DNA of 64,000 nucleotides from Rhea pennata (lineage: Eukaryota; Chordata; Aves; Rheiformes; Rheidae), in NCBI RefSeq assembly GCF_028389875.1, contig NC_084669.1:35502731-35566730 (forward strand), in the 5' to 3' direction. The notes beneath the pieces are model-generated. The model searched no databases, had not been told where the DNA came from, and saw only the letters and a list, made by a program, of their open reading frames with translations. How positions within the stretch are numbered: the stretch's first letter is position 1; each line of letters starts with the position of its first letter. A program made the position numbers and the translations under genes. Positions 12,770 to 25,988 of this stretch are shown in pieces.

Positions 12770-12790
12770 CCCGCCCCGCCCCGCCCGCTC
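12768..12790. promoter_or_regulatory. HERC4: GC-box cluster (Sp1-type)
   Basis: Overlapping CCCCGCCC motifs, which are GGGCGGGG on the minus strand, lie about 50 bases downstream of the CRE in the direction of HERC4. This is a typical core arrangement for TATA-less CpG promoters. Confidence 0.6.
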
Positions 12791-12839
12791 CACTTCCTCC
12801 CACCCCGGCCTCGTGCTGAGGGGCGGCGGCGCCGCGCCA

Positions 12840-12847
12840 TGACGTCA
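12840..12847. promoter_or_regulatory. HERC4: Perfect CRE (TGACGTCA)
   Basis: The full palindromic CREB/ATF site occurs once in the CpG island, about 295 bases upstream of the exon 1 donor. Full CREs near transcription starts are usually functional. Binding here is inferred. Confidence 0.7.
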
Positions 12848-12982
12848 CGGGGCCAAGGGCCGCGCCGCGTGCGGCCGCTCGCCGCGTCCTGCCCGGCGGC
12901 CGTGGGAGGCGCGCGGGGGCAGGGGCGGGGGCGGCCGTTTAACGGCCCGCACGAGCCGCTGGCGGCGCTGAGGGGGCCTCTC

Positions 12983-12994
12983 GGGGGGGGGGGG
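12983..12994 (+). repeat. G12 homopolymer
   Basis: Twelve consecutive G are followed by further G runs to about 13020, at the outer edge of the CpG island. It is a possible quadruplex and a likely assembly or length-variation hotspot. Confidence 0.9.
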
Positions 12995-13099
12995 AGAGGG
13001 GGGAGGGCTTCCTGGGAGGGGTGCTGGGGAATGGCTGCTGAGCGTGAGCGACCGCGTGACTTAAGTACTGCTGTGTGCCTACGGGGAGGCTAAGCTGAG

Positions 13100-16000
13100 A
13101 AACGCGCAGCCGAAAAGGAGAACGATCGGGAAAGGAGACGTGGCGGGACAGTGCAGTTGCTGAGAAAACGGCATCTGCCCAGTGCTTTGGGGAAAAAATA
13201 CAGCAAGACTGAGGAAAATAAAAGTCTGAATATTGCAGGGGTGCTGTTACCTTGAGTATGCTCTCTGGGTCGATGGCTGCAGTTTTAATTATTCTGGTTT
13301 CGAAACAACTGAAAAAAAAAAAAAGAATTCAAACACTACAAGTGCTAGCATCATTGTCTTGCATCACCATATTTTTAAAGCAAGAAGATGACCTGGGGAG
13401 CCCACTCCCTCTGTTTACAGAGAAGGGGTCTTGGGGCAATGCATTTCCCATATTTCATTCTAATATTGAAACTGTATGAGACCAATAGAAATGGATGCAA
13501 TTTTCTGGTAGCTCGAATATTTAGCATTCAGGTTACAAGCTGGACGTGATACCAGAGCGTATGTAAGCTGTGCATGTCAGAACATCTGTTTTGCTAAGTG
13601 TGTATCTTTAGTGGGACAACTAAGTTCAGTCACACTGGACTCATTTTTTAGCTTTTTTATAAGATCTTGCTAAGTGCAAGGGAAAAAAATCCACTGCAAT
13701 TTATGTAAGTGACCTGGATTGGGAATCCAAATGCACAATTTCCTTATTTAGCAGCCTCTATAGCAGTTCTGTGGTCCAGGTTTATGTAGGTCAGGAAGTA
13801 AAAAGGGCCAGGATCAGGCGTGCTTTAGAGCAAATGATTTTGCCAGCTATGGGATAAGACAGTTGATATGTCTGAGGTTGTTTGCTCTTCAATGAAAAGT
13901 GTGTATGTATGTATATATATATATATATATATATGTATATAAAAAAAGTAAATGGGATAGCTTAAACACTCCTGTGTGCATCTCAGTAGGTAAAACTGCG
14001 GGACCTCTCAGCACTTGGGGTTGTAATTTTATCAGTAAAGATCCAAACCACAAATGTTAAATTCATACATAGAGTAAATGAGATAGCTGCATAGCTGACA
14101 AAGCCTGAATGATATAGCACTTTTAGGGTAGCAAATATACAGGTTTGTTATTTAAAGGAGAGATGTGACTGATTTACCTTTTTCCATTCTGCATGTATGA
14201 ATGGAAAGTGGCCATTATATGTCGCGAATGGAGAAAAACAAATACTTCATTTTTTATCTTCTGAACTCCTTTTCCCTTTACCGATGAGACCCCCAGATTA
14301 GTAAATGCAAGTAGTTACACTGTGGAGTCAATTTTAAATATTAACAATCATTCATTGTGCAATGTGTCCTTTGACCAGCATGTGGAGATGTGTCCATGCA
14401 CTTGAAGATAACATTAACATGCCTAGCAGAAGTTTTACATAGAAAAGTATTTTGGTGTAACTGGCCTAATGCATTAAATAAGAAACATGTTAAGCATGAA
14501 ACAACATGTAATGCTATCCCACAATTCACCTTCCTTGTGCCACAGACATAACCATTTTATTTAAAGTAATTATTTTAGTGCTAAGATCAGATTACTGTTA
14601 ATTAAATAATTCAGATTTTCTTGAAATTAAGTACAAATCATATTTTTATTTCCCTTGCGACCTGTCTTGAGAGGTTTTCTTTTCTGTGCCAGATAAGCCA
14701 TACTATGTCTGGCTACTACCTTCATGCCTCGAGAAAGCCCCTTCCTTCATGGGGCTAAAGCTACACAAGTGGCGGCAGGACAGGAGTACGTACCCCGACG
14801 GCACAGCACGCCTCAGAGTCGCTGCTCCTCAGTGTGACGGCTGCTGCACCCAGCATTAAATCTCTGCCCCAATGCAGCTCTGCAGTTGCAGTGGGCAACA
14901 GCGCCATGGGAGCAAGCAGTCTTGTGCCAACTGTGCTGCCAGAAAGAAGCTGGGAGAGCAGGGGCAAGGTAGGACAGCAGGAGGGTACGGGATCCCCGCA
15001 GCCTGGCCCAGCCTCGCAGCAGACCTCCAGCATCCCAGAGACTTTTATTCACTCCACTGAGGGGGGACAGTCCATGTCTTACCCTGTGAGAAATACGGTA
15101 GGAATTTTACAATGGCAACCTCACTGAGTTTACTGTTTTCTGGATTTCTACCAATGCTTTATCAATTTTGACTGACTCATCAAAATAATTTCATTTTTGT
15201 GTATGTACAGTTTAATAGATGGGTCTGGATGCCTCAGGATTTCCAATGCCCATTCTAGTGCTTGAAAAAAAAATAGTATTTTGCACTGAGAGTGAAAAAA
15301 GGAAGCCTAAATCTTCAGCAAAGGGATTTATCCCTTCTAAGTACCTTAGCACAGAGGGCTTCCTGTTACAATTGCACAGCCTTCTTATTAATGGACATAA
15401 CAAGTAGGAAGCTATTTTCAGTTGTATTGTCATTATTAAAATAGCAATGCCTGGCTACTGCCCAGTGATTGCTGTCAGCACAATTGTCTTTGTAAATTGT
15501 ATCTCAGTTAATCACCTGTTCAGACAATACAAAAACAAAAAAGTCATATATAGTGTTAATTAATGTATACTTTATGCTTTATTTTGAGAGAACATCTTTG
15601 TTTCAGAAGGTTTTTGTATTATGCAATAAAACTTTCTGTATAATTAATACAGGGAAACACAAAAGTTCGTGGACTGTTTGCTCTCTCCTTCTACTTTCTC
15701 CTGGCAACAGTCAGTACACACTTTTTAAACACTAATTCCTCATTTCAAACCTCTTTGTTTTATACTCTGATGTGTCACAGTCTACAGAAAATAGAAATGG
15801 GTGTGCAAAACAGCTGATACTGTGAAATTAGAGATGTCAACGTTTTGCTGTGAGAAATTGCTAGTTGTGATGAAAAGCCTTTGTGTGGAAGATTCTCCTT
15901 GACTAAGACAAAGGAAAGGCTTTAGAATGCAAATAACCTTACAAACAAGGTAGGAACACACCTTTTTATGCCATTTCAGCTTTCCATTTCATCCTATATT

Positions 16001-18924
16001 CTTCACAGTACCAATATTTGGATATTGGTGATTTACTGAGAGTACCTATGTAGACAGGCATACTAACACATATATAGAGAGTATGTCTGTTTTATTCGCT
16101 CTATTATTTTATAGATAAAACCATGTTTTAGTTCTCTGTCTGCCCATCCTGCTCATAGTAGTGATTCTGTCTGGTTCAAATGTAAATGTGCCTACTAGTA
16201 AGGCCAATTATTTATTATTTGAGGGGGATATGGTCAAAAAATGAACATTTTTTGACCTATTTGTGACGGTAACTCACTATATAAATGCTAAATCTAAAAT
16301 ATTCCAACTTCTGTGTCTAACTCAAGAGACCTTATTAAGAGATCTGTTTAAGGAGAAGCTGAGCATTCATACCTTCAACTAAGATTACCAAGAACAAAAA
16401 TTTGCAGCACCCATTGCACTCATCCTCCCAGGGCACAAAATATAGCTGAGGTAGCCAAAAGGATGCTATTCATAGGATGATGGATGTAGAGAAAATAGAA
16501 GAGCAGTGAAGGACAACCATGAACTTTGAACAGGAAGACCACAATGTGGGGAACAAGCTGACCTTTGCATTGGGTATGCAGCTCTTGTGCTCACAAACTT
16601 CTGCATGGATCCAATATCCCCAAATCCACAAGAAGAGCAGCTGGTGTCAGAGCAACCACCCCATGTCCTAGCACTATGGCAGGAGCCACACAGCAAGTGC
16701 CTGGGCACCCTCGGTTGGAGCTGAAGATGCTGAACGTTTTCCAGCATCCCACAAAAAAAGCTAGGAATGGAGCCCTTTCTTGCATTACATGAATTCTTCT
16801 GTTAAACTATTTAGCAGCACCAGGATATTCCCAGGTACACTTCTATTTTTTGTCATGCCACTCTGTTCACAGGGAGTTTGTTTAAGCGTTGGATGCTAAG
16901 ACATCCCCATGTCATAAAACAATGCTTTTGGTCAGGCAGAAATACTGATCTTTGATTTTTATAGTGCACTTCTACAGTAATATAATACCAATACTTGAGC
17001 CAGTTCTGCCCTGCAAAGACCAATTTGAGAACACACTGAACCTCGGCTTATAAAATAGCAGCTCCAAGTGGTGCCACATGCTGCTGATTCTGACATGACA
17101 CTGTGTCTTTGCATGGCAGGATGATGAAGCACCCTAAAATTAGCCTTCTTACTACTCTGTAAAGAGCAAGCAGAAAGGTAGCAGCCTGCACCAAGGAGAA
17201 CAAAGAGGCAGAGGACAGCACCAGGACACAGGCAGGTCACGCTACTTCATGGTGAGCACTGTTGGCTTCTTTGCAAATTTCCATGTTGGACTGTTTCCTG
17301 TAATTTCTTACCCCAAGTGCAGAGTGACCTGATTGCAAAAGCAGGAAGGATGGTACTGGTATAAATGGAAGAGGAAGGGAGCTGTTCTCTCAGGGGGCTT
17401 GGGAGACAGCAGGGGGGGAAATCTGGCTGTGAAAACAAGAGAGATGGTCTGTTTACTCAGAGGTGGGGTAGGGGCTGGTATTAATTCACAGATTAAAGCT
17501 TTGCATTAAGGGAACAGAAATGGGAATGGAGGAAAAAAATAGTATTGGCATGGAAACCAGAGACACCATGATAAAACCCTTGCTCTCTGTTAAGCCAGAC
17601 TAAATATATATTGACATCCAGCTCTCTCTCTACCTCCATTTTTAGGTGATAAAGCCCTTGGTTTTACAACAAGTAGGATTTTGAGAGAAAAAAACCTCAA
17701 GGCAGGTGGGAAGATAGGCATGGATGTGTTTGGGTGTGGGAACAGAAACAGTGCAGGAAAAAGTGCTAGACTAGAATAAAACTTGCAGATGAGGAGGAAA
17801 AAGACTGTGAGGAAACATTTGTGTATCAGAGAGCGTAACAGGCATAACAAGAAATGACTGTTAGGGCAGACTTCTTCTAGGGAAGAAGACACAGAGTGCT
17901 TTTCAAGAAGCAGAGGGCTCAGCCATCCATTAGCTGTCATGGCCTGGGTGCCCATGCCTAGATGATTGTCAGGACTTACTGATTTCTCCTTTCCTGTTAC
18001 AGGAGGCTGCAGAAGAATAGATGGGAAAAAATAATTAGTGCTGAGGCATAACTGTAACCAATAAGTTCAGACTACATTCTGTTCTTTCTGCTGGTAGTTA
18101 TGTCTCAAAAATATGGGAATATTTTGTAACCAAGATATTTCTGATTAGATAAAAATTGTTGGATAATGCTTTTGCACTTTTCATGATTTAATTCAGGATA
18201 AGACTCATGACTTCACATACATTACTGAAACCCAGAGGGGCGTGATACTGTAAGATCTACCTTGGTGCAGTTAGCAACTGATAGATACTTCGTGTAGCAT
18301 GGACTGAGATGTTAGTGTCAATGAGGCAGTGAATCTGTGCCACGTGTATCAGCTTCAGAACAGGAGACCTCTGCTCAAAAAATGGATTAAATAGTAACAG
18401 TGGATGAAGACTCTCAGGCAGAAGGAAAATGACATTTTTCTTGTAAAGGCTCCTCCACAAATATTGTATGTGAGCAGGCAAAGGTTGGAGTCCTTGGAGG
18501 ACTGTAACTCTGGATTTCCTATGATGTAAGTCTCAATCTTTGGAATAGAAGAATTCAAAAACTTTGGTATGATTTTGGAGAGAGAAGGAAAATAAGCTGT
18601 GTGAGAACAGCAATCTAATCCTCAAAACTGTGTGAGAAATGCAATCACAGCTGCTACCAAGTGCACAATTCATATGTACATTAACCTATTGACTCCTGAT
18701 GTTCTTGGAGATCTTCCCTCTCAATACTTACTAAGATCCCATTTAGGAGAGTAAAATGGTCGCAAGCTATTGATCTTATGTTTCTGTTTATTGACATGGG
18801 AGTTCTGCACAAGTATTGACAATTTTGTTGCTATTTTTTAATACAAATGATTTAGAGCTCCTTATTTTTCTCCAGAAAATTTTGGGACAATGTTTTGTGG
18901 ATACCTTTGCTTCTTTATCAGGAA
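13100..18924. other. Intergenic DNA, HERC4 promoter to CR1
   Basis: AT-rich non-coding sequence. It holds a GT/AT microsatellite at 13900-13940 and a G+C-richer stretch at about 14760-15060 that I cannot classify. The open frames present (up to 121 codons) lack family resemblance and splice context. No RNA gene is seen. Confidence 0.7.
13900..13940. repeat. (GTAT)/(AT) microsatellite
   Basis: A few GTAT units run into about twelve AT dinucleotides and end in GTATAT. Confidence 0.9.
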
Positions 18925-18996
18925 GTGTGGGTTAGATGAGTGGACAGTGAGGTGGATTGAGCTCTGGCTGAAAGGCAGAGCTGAGGGTTGTGATCA

Positions 18997-19506
18997 GTGG
19001 CGTGGAGTCTAGTTGGAGGCCTGTGGCTAGTGGTGTCCCCCAGGGCTCAGTACTGGGTCCCATCCTGTTCAACTTTTTTCATCAATGACCTGGATGAGGG
19101 GACAGAGTGCCTCCTCAGCAAGTGTGCTGAGGATACCAAGCTGGGAGGAGTGGCTGACACACCTGAGGGCTGTGCTGCCATTCAGAGAGTCCTGGACAGG
19201 CTGGAGAGCTGGGCGGAGAGGAACCTCATGAGGTTCAACAAGGGCAAGTGCAGAGTCCTGCACCAAGGGAAAAATAACCCTAGGCACCAGTCCAGGCTGG
19301 GGGCTGACCTTCTGGAGAGCAGCTCTGCAGAGAAGGACCTGGGAGTGCTGGCGGACAACAAGTTGACCATGAGCCAGCAATGTCCCCTTGTGGCCAAGAA
19401 AGCCAATGGTCTCCTGGGGTGCATTAGGAAGGCTGTTGCCAGCAGGTCGAGGAAGGTGATTCTGCCCCTCTACTCAGCCCTGTTGAGGCCTCATCTCGAG
19501 TACTGA
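18997..19506 (+). pseudogene. CR1 reverse transcriptase remnant
   Basis: A readable reverse-transcriptase segment of CR1 ORF2, good from about 19082 to the stop at 19504-19506. Residues [20 protein letters not shown] and [20 protein letters not shown] are typical of avian CR1 ORF2. The first Asp of the catalytic pair is replaced (CAED), and the upstream VPQGS block is in another frame, so it cannot make an active enzyme. Confidence 0.9.
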
Positions 19507-19675
19507 GTCCAGTTCTGGGCTCCCCAGTACAAGAGAGACATGGAGCTACTGGAGAGAGTCCAGCAGGGCTACAAAGATGATCAGAGGACTGGAGCACCTG
19601 CCCTATGAGAAAAGGCTGTGAGAGCTGGGCCTCTTCTGCCTGGGGAAGAGAAGACTGAGGGGGGATCTTATCAAT

Positions 19676-19924
19676 GTGTACAAGTACCTGAAGGGAGGGT
19701 GTCAGGGGGACGGGGAAAAACTCTTTTCAGTTGCCCCGTGTGACAGGACAAGAGGCAATGGGCAGAAATTGAAGCACAGGAAGTTCCGCCTGACCGTGAG
19801 GGGGAATTTCTTCCCTGTGAGAGTGACGGAGCACTGGGACACGTTGCCCAGAGAGGTTGTGGAGTCCCCTTCTTTAGAGATATTCAAGGCCCGCCCGGAT
19901 GCAGCCCTGTCTACTATGCTCTAG
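19676..19924 (+). pseudogene. CR1 ORF2 C-terminal remnant
   Basis: Eighty-two codons end at the natural CR1 ORF2 stop: [20 protein letters not shown] and [20 protein letters not shown]. They are in a different frame from the reverse-transcriptase remnant upstream, which shows a frameshift between them. The short CR1 3' UTR follows directly. Confidence 0.9.
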
Positions 19925-22900
19925 GTGACCCTGCTGAGCGGGGAGGTTGGACTAGATGATCTCCAGAGGTCCCTTCCAACCTTAGTGATTCTATGATTCA
20001 ATGATTCTATGACTATCATCATACAAAATTTGTTTAAATGTAAAGCTTCAGGCTTGTAAAGGGGAAGCCAAAGCAACTATATAGCACCTTCAAACAGAAA
20101 TACTCTACAGTAGGCACCTGTGCCAAACCTCCATTGCATTTAGCTGACATTTTTCCCTTGGACAGGGAGAGAGGTGTCAGTGATTCATAGTGGACTGATG
20201 AAGGCTTTCTTGTCATTAATGTCAGCAAGCCACTAAGACATCACTAAGTATGATCTCTGATCCTAGTCAGAAATGATTGTTTGAGGGGCACTGGATAGTC
20301 CCCCTTAACACGCATGTATTTACTTACTCTTACAAAAGAACAATACAGGGCTGTTTTCTGCTTCTAGACAGGATTCTAGAGCAGAAAAATGACCCTTAAA
20401 CATACATATATATAAATCTGAGAGTAGTCCTAGGGCTTGGATCCCTGGAGATTGAAGAGAGACTGCTCTTAAAAACATCTGAGGAAAACGGCATTTTCCT
20501 AATGTTAAACTGAGATGTAGCAGCATCTATGCACCAAACAAACCAGTGGAGGCATCCACAATCAGAGAGATTGCCAGCTATCAAGGTAGCTATTTCAAAT
20601 TAGCTTGAAAATCGAGTTTTACCACAAACTGGTCCACAACATTTTTTTAGCCAGCAGACTTGCAAAAAATATGGGGCCCAATGTGGCCAAAACTTTCGCA
20701 AATATGAACAACAGAAACAGCACTGTATGCTGATAAGCTTGTGGCATACTCAGCCAGGCACATACCCTTTAACAACCTATATAAATATTACAAATCAAAT
20801 TCCTTCCAGTATAACTTAAATTTATTTTAAAAGTGACTGAAAATAATGCTTATTTGGCCTGATATTTTCATGTGGTTGTTTTGTAATAAATAGCATGAGC
20901 ATTAAAAATAATTTTTCCTGAGAAGCGTATGATGTGATCTTTGTAATTTTTCCTGGCTTGTTCTTCAAGTTTGAGCCTCTAAATAGTTCATCACCATTAT
21001 AAACCTACTTGGCTTCACTTCTGAGTTTATAATAGCCGTAAGCATTAAAATAGTCTGTTTATAACTAGAACAATCCCTACTGGCTTCCCTGCAGAATTTA
21101 TAACGGACTTGAACCTAGAAGCGTCTTGTTTGAAACCATTGCAGATAATCATAATTTCCAATGAGTTATATCAGCTATGATCTCTTCATCATCTAGTGTT
21201 TGGGTTACGGTGTTTGCACGTTGTCATGTCAAGCTTATGAGAATTGCTATCTTTTGGATAAAACTTAGTCTGGAAAATTTAACTGTAATAAATACAATTT
21301 TAAAGTCTTCACTTTTACAGTCCTTTCTTTATCATTAGCTTTACAGTTTATTTTGACTGCATACAGATCTCATTATTTGCCCTAATAACTATAAAATAGA
21401 GTCTGTTGATTATTTTAATTTTTCTGATGTTTTCAAACAAAACCACAGCAAGCTAAAAGAAATAATGTTCAATAAATAGATTTTAAATGTTTTTAAAAAA
21501 TTAAACTTACATATTTTAAACTGAGATTTAAAAACTCAATAAATTACCAAATAAAGTTATGTTTATATTTCAAGGAATATTATCATTTTTTAAATATTTG
21601 AAAATTCAAAGATCCAAAAACCAAGCTTGCCTCTGGCATAATTTCTTTGCACATATAGTGATCAACATAAAAAGAAGAACATCTGAAACTAATAACATGT
21701 TCATTGTCACATCTTTTCTGGCATAGATATTTGGTTGCATCAAATTCTGCATCTCAGAATCTAGACTAGAGAGGTCTTTTCTGAATGATTGTCTTCATAC
21801 CTCTGCAAATGAACTGAAGGTTTTCTTTTGCTCCATGTGAATGGAGAACAAGTGTTTCAGGATTAGGAAGAGTACAGTTAAGTGGAGTGTTTCTTTCTTG
21901 AGCTTTTCAAATCCAGGAAAGAAAACAATACCACTTGGAGCACTGCTATCCCTCTTTAATAAATTTCAATGGTACAATCAAAAGGAGCCCTTGGGAGGGC
22001 ACAGAAAGTTAGCTATTTCTGCAAGGTGGAGATTATTATTAGAGGCCTTATTTTGGAAGTCAAAATGTTCAAAGATTTTAAACTTCATGATCTTGTATAA
22101 AGCTGGGAAAACTCAGGAAGTTCTTCCCACTGAGTTCTTTCTCTTTTGCTCCCCCCCAGCCAGTAAGTCAAAGCTGTCATTTTCCCTGCCTCCTCTGCCT
22201 CTAGGTCAAGCCTTGAGCTCCGCTTAATTGTTTCTCAATGGAAGCCAGTGGAACTAATGCCAATTTAAACTACCTGTCTTGATGGGTTTATATCACAGTT
22301 TAACAGAAACACAACTGAATATGTCAAGTATGAAAAAATACATATTTATACTCCTTTTGTGCAGTACAGTCAGCAAACTGAAATGCGTTTCTGTAAACTG
22401 TATCTGTCACAGCATGATGACAGCAGAGTTTTGGCTCCCTTTCCTGCTCTAGCCCCCACTTAAACTTCTGTATTCAGTCAAAACACCTTAAATCTTATTC
22501 AATAGCTCAATACACAACAAAAGAGATCTTCTCCATACAGGAGTAATAGTTTGCATATATGATATGCATGGGTTATAAACACTATGGTTGAGACTTTCCA
22601 AAGCAAGTCTCTTAAATACATGTAGTTTGACTTTCAAAAAACTGAGTCTAGACTTAGGAAAAAGCCTCTAGTCAATCAGTTTTCAAAATCTTGGCCAATA
22701 TGAAGTTATACAAACATACCAAATGAGAATAAACAAATGGATCAACACAGGTAGTCCCTTAGCTTTTCAACAAATCTGTATGGAATTTAAAAGTATGTTT
22801 TTATGTGTTTCTAATTATTTAACAATGCCATAGGCTTTGTCTTCATGTCCTATTTTTGAACTTACAAACTATAAAATATTTCTGTATAAATGAATGTTTT

Positions 22901-22974
22901 ATCAATTTACTATGTTTTCTTGATTTAACATTAAATACACATTTCTAAAACTTAGTTCAAGCATTGAGTTTCCA

Positions 22975-22998
22975 TACACATGCACACACACACACACA
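22975..22998 (+). repeat. CA microsatellite
   Basis: About ten CA units with one TG interruption. Confidence 0.85.
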
Positions 22999-23513
22999 GG
23001 TAAGTATATCATATTTTTTTGTGTGTGTTTTGAAAGGCCTTTACTCATTAGATTAAATGAGAAATACTTACCATAATATTTAGTTAGTGTCACAGTTTGG
23101 AGTCTTCCTCTTCCTTTTGTAAAGCATAAAGAAGTGAGATATTTAAAAAAGCATCTTCCAAGGCACCCTAGGCAGAAAGAAAATTCCTTTTTATAACTTG
23201 TGTGATAGTACATGGTGTTACTATATGTCACAGATGTACTAGTTGGTCTAAACTTGGCTTGTAATATGCATGGTTTATCAGATCAGAATATATTTTAAAT
23301 CCTGTGATACATCTTTTGACTCCTTCCATTGGGTGAACTGATACTTTGAGTGTTTAGAAACTAGATAGTTCAGGATACTGACAACTGTGTGAACAAAACC
23401 ACTGGCTTAAATGTGGCTTGGGAAAGTAGTTATAAACATCTTTTGATTAGTAGGTGATTCATTTGAAATGACTTAAAGGTCTTATTTAGTTACCTAATAG
23501 AAAAGCTACAGCC

Positions 23514-23547
23514 TTCTCTCTCTCTCCCTCTCTCTCTCCCTCTCTCT
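23514..23547 (+). repeat. CT-rich microsatellite
   Basis: Alternating CT interrupted regularly by CCC, a polypyrimidine simple repeat. Confidence 0.85.
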
Positions 23548-25840
23548 TATATTCTTATGCAAAAATCACATTTGGCCCAGTTAACAATTTGCATTGCTAG
23601 TCCATACAGACAGGATGGCTAGTACCTCATGTTCTTGCTTCACCTTCTGTTTCATGATCCTTACTTTGGTGAGTAAGTTTACATTACCTGAATAATGCTT
23701 GTTCTTTTAGTTCTGTGAGTAAAGAAAAGTTAAAAAAAATCAGGTTCTCTCTGAAGCTTCAGCAGTAACTATACAGAAATCATTTTTGCAGTGTATCTCC
23801 AAATAAATTTTCACAAATCATATTCCAATGAAGTCAGGTTAAAATTGCAATGAAAAAAAGGAGCATTTAAAGTGGGAAGGTGACTCAGTAGCCTGAGGGA
23901 AGGAGTTCCAGACAGATGAGGCAGCATGAGTGAGAGTGCCAGAATCACTGGGAGGGGCTGGTAAACTGAACTCAGGGGAAGCGACTATAATAAAGTGTCA
24001 CAGCAAAGTGCTGGTGAAACATTCAGTTTCTCAGACCAGTCAGCTAAAGAGATACAGAGTTTGAGAATGATGCCAAAAACAGCTAGACTGAACAGTGGCA
24101 CTGTTTTAATATAGAGGAGGAATATTTTAAAAGCCATAGAGCTGCAGAAGTTGTTCTCTTGCCTTGCCCGTACAATCAGAGAGCAGGGCAAAGTCTGTGC
24201 TTTCTGAATGCACCTAGGGTCAAATTAATAGCAGCTAGTACTGCCTATAAACTCATTTGGGATGTACTTGGAGGATGACAGTGAAAATCAAATACCTTCA
24301 CCTTGTATAGAAAAGATATGTCTGCAAAGTACTATCTCCTGTAAAACACCTTTATCTGCTCCAACTAAACCTTGTAACTAGCTTTCCCTGCTGCCCCTCT
24401 TGATATAAAAAACTTCTATCTGGTATATAGGATATAGAAGTGGTAGAAATTATAATATAGGGACAACTGAAAATTCCTTGTATTATAACGGCTAGAAAAG
24501 TTCCCCAATCTATTCTAGTTCACTTGACTGTTCTATTTCTAAATGGTTCGTCAGAGTACCTGAACTCAGCAGACATCATCCAGCTCAAACTTGCCAGTCT
24601 CAGACACTCTTTAATTGATACCCCATTTTTTCCTTAGATTTTAGCGTTGCTTACCTTTTTAAACCCCTAACAGTCAGTCTAAATACATGCTTCTACTTAA
24701 AATCTCACTAACTAGTATTTTGCAGAATTCAGACTACCTAAAGCTGGGAAAACACACACTTCCCCCTAGCTACAGCCAGGCAATGTGGTGCTGCCACCCT
24801 ACTGCACCATTGTACTACATTGTACCCTCTCCTTGCCTTGGAGTTTACTGTCCTTGGAGCTTACCATCCTCTCCTGCATCTCAGGCTCTCCTCCTTAGTT
24901 AGTTGTTCCAGCCACCTCACTCTGAACAATTACATTGCTGTCCTCCAAACTCTTTATCCCAGGCCTGCCTAGCTAAGGAGATCCGATTAACACAAGTCCA
25001 GAGCTGAACTGACTGCCATAAACATCATTGACAAAGATCTGAGTGTGCTCAAGACATTGTTAAAAAATGTTGACTGTCCATGAATGATCTCTCCTTATTC
25101 TTTTCCAGCAACAAGCCGTTAGCTAAGACATTCTAATTAGGGATGTATCTCAATATAATTCTGCTCTTAGTTCTAGGTGTGCAGTGCCATTTAAGTGGTA
25201 AGAATGACTGCACTGTAAATCTTTGTTTAATAAATGCATAATTGGAAACTGAGATATATGTGCCTCGCTACACTCTTAATTAACCTTTAAAACACAGTTC
25301 ATAATGTGCTGTTATATTAATCTCAACCTAAAGTCAAAAGCATTCATGTATATGACCCTTGTCACTGGACAACATCAAGCAGTTAATACAGACACTTGGG
25401 GTATCAGGTCTGCTAAATATCAACCAAAGATATATCTACCACGAAAAATATTTTAAAACTGTTATTACAATTCAGAAGGGAAAAAAAAGTTAAAATATTC
25501 AATATACAAAGTACTAAATGTGGTTTTCACTTTAGTAACCTTCCTTATTTCCTTTTCCTCTAGCCTTAGTAACAAAATACCTCACTATTTGTACCAGTCC
25601 TTGTGACAATCTGTTCAACTGGTATTAATCATGGCAAGAAACATCCTTTTTAGATGTTCTGTAGACATAACTTCTTAAGAAAGGTAAGGAAGCTAGTGGA
25701 AATGCATAGACCTGCAACTATGTGGGTCTAATCCTGTTTTCTCTGAAGATCAAGTAAGACAAAACACAAAAAAGGGAGAGCCAAGCACAGAAAAGAACAG
25801 CAAAAGAAGGAGCACAGTGTTTAGGTTAGTCCCCTCTCTT

Positions 25841-25988
25841 AATTATGATTACAATAAATATAATTATATTTTATATATATATATAATATTATTAAAATAT
25901 AATATTATATTTATTACAATCAACTGATTATTATATTATTTATTATATTAATTATATAATAGATATACTTGTAATATAATATATAACA
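25841..25988. repeat. AT-rich low-complexity block
   Basis: About 150 bases are almost pure A/T, built from ATAT, TAATAT and TTATTA motifs with many short self-complementary segments. No other identity is seen. Confidence 0.85.

Larger units (their letters stand above)
12545..12835 (-). other. HERC4: Putative HERC4 non-coding exon 1
   Basis: A minus-strand donor with good consensus (CCCG/GTGAGTT) lies at 12544-12539, so an exon would end at 12545. The upper limit is uncertain: I place the start just below the CRE and GC boxes, but it could be anywhere from about 12650 to 12840. The exon is inferred to be untranslated because the coding start and a UTR acceptor lie at 10213 and 10277. The G-run block at 12614-12650 would fall inside it. 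Confidence 0.5.
11950..13090. promoter_or_regulatory. HERC4: CpG-island promoter of HERC4
   Basis: About 1.1 kb of very GC- and CpG-rich sequence sits in an AT-rich region at the 5' end of HERC4, as expected for a housekeeping promoter. It contains a perfect cAMP response element (12840-12847), clustered GC boxes (about 12768-12790 and near 12920-12935), a CGG/CTG/CG repeat block and G-rich runs. The donor at 12545 places exon 1 inside it on the minus strand. There is no TATA box at an obvious position. Whether it also fires to the plus strand cannot be told from sequence. Long open frames across it on both strands come from its base composition. Confidence 0.88.
18925..20012 (+). mobile_element. 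CR1 LINE, 5'-truncated and decayed
   Basis: This is the 3' kilobase of a chicken-repeat-1 type non-LTR retrotransposon in sense orientation. It covers the end of the reverse transcriptase, the C-terminal part of ORF2, and a short 3' end with the typical GGTTGGACTAGATGATCTCC motif and an ATTCTATG-like octamer tail (19989-20012). Visible pieces are [31 protein letters not shown] and [20 protein letters not shown]. It is inactive. The catalytic FADD-type motif reads CAED, a frameshift in a T run lies near 19071-19081, a TGA stop lies at 19504-19506, and a second frame change lies near 19565-19680. CR1 copies are normally 5'-truncated, as here. Confidence 0.95.

Noticed and set aside
11897..13093. 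398-codon plus-strand open frame, with long minus-strand frames over the same DNA
   Set aside because: It lies in the CpG island. High G+C removes stop codons in most frames, and the Ala/Arg/Pro/Gly-rich translation has no domain.
17590..17955. 121-codon minus-strand open frame, hydrophobic
   Set aside because: The Leu/Phe-rich translation comes from purine-rich plus-strand sequence, and nothing supports a gene.
21841..22227. 128-codon plus-strand open frame
   Set aside because: The composition is that of random AT-rich DNA, with no recognised family and no supporting signals.
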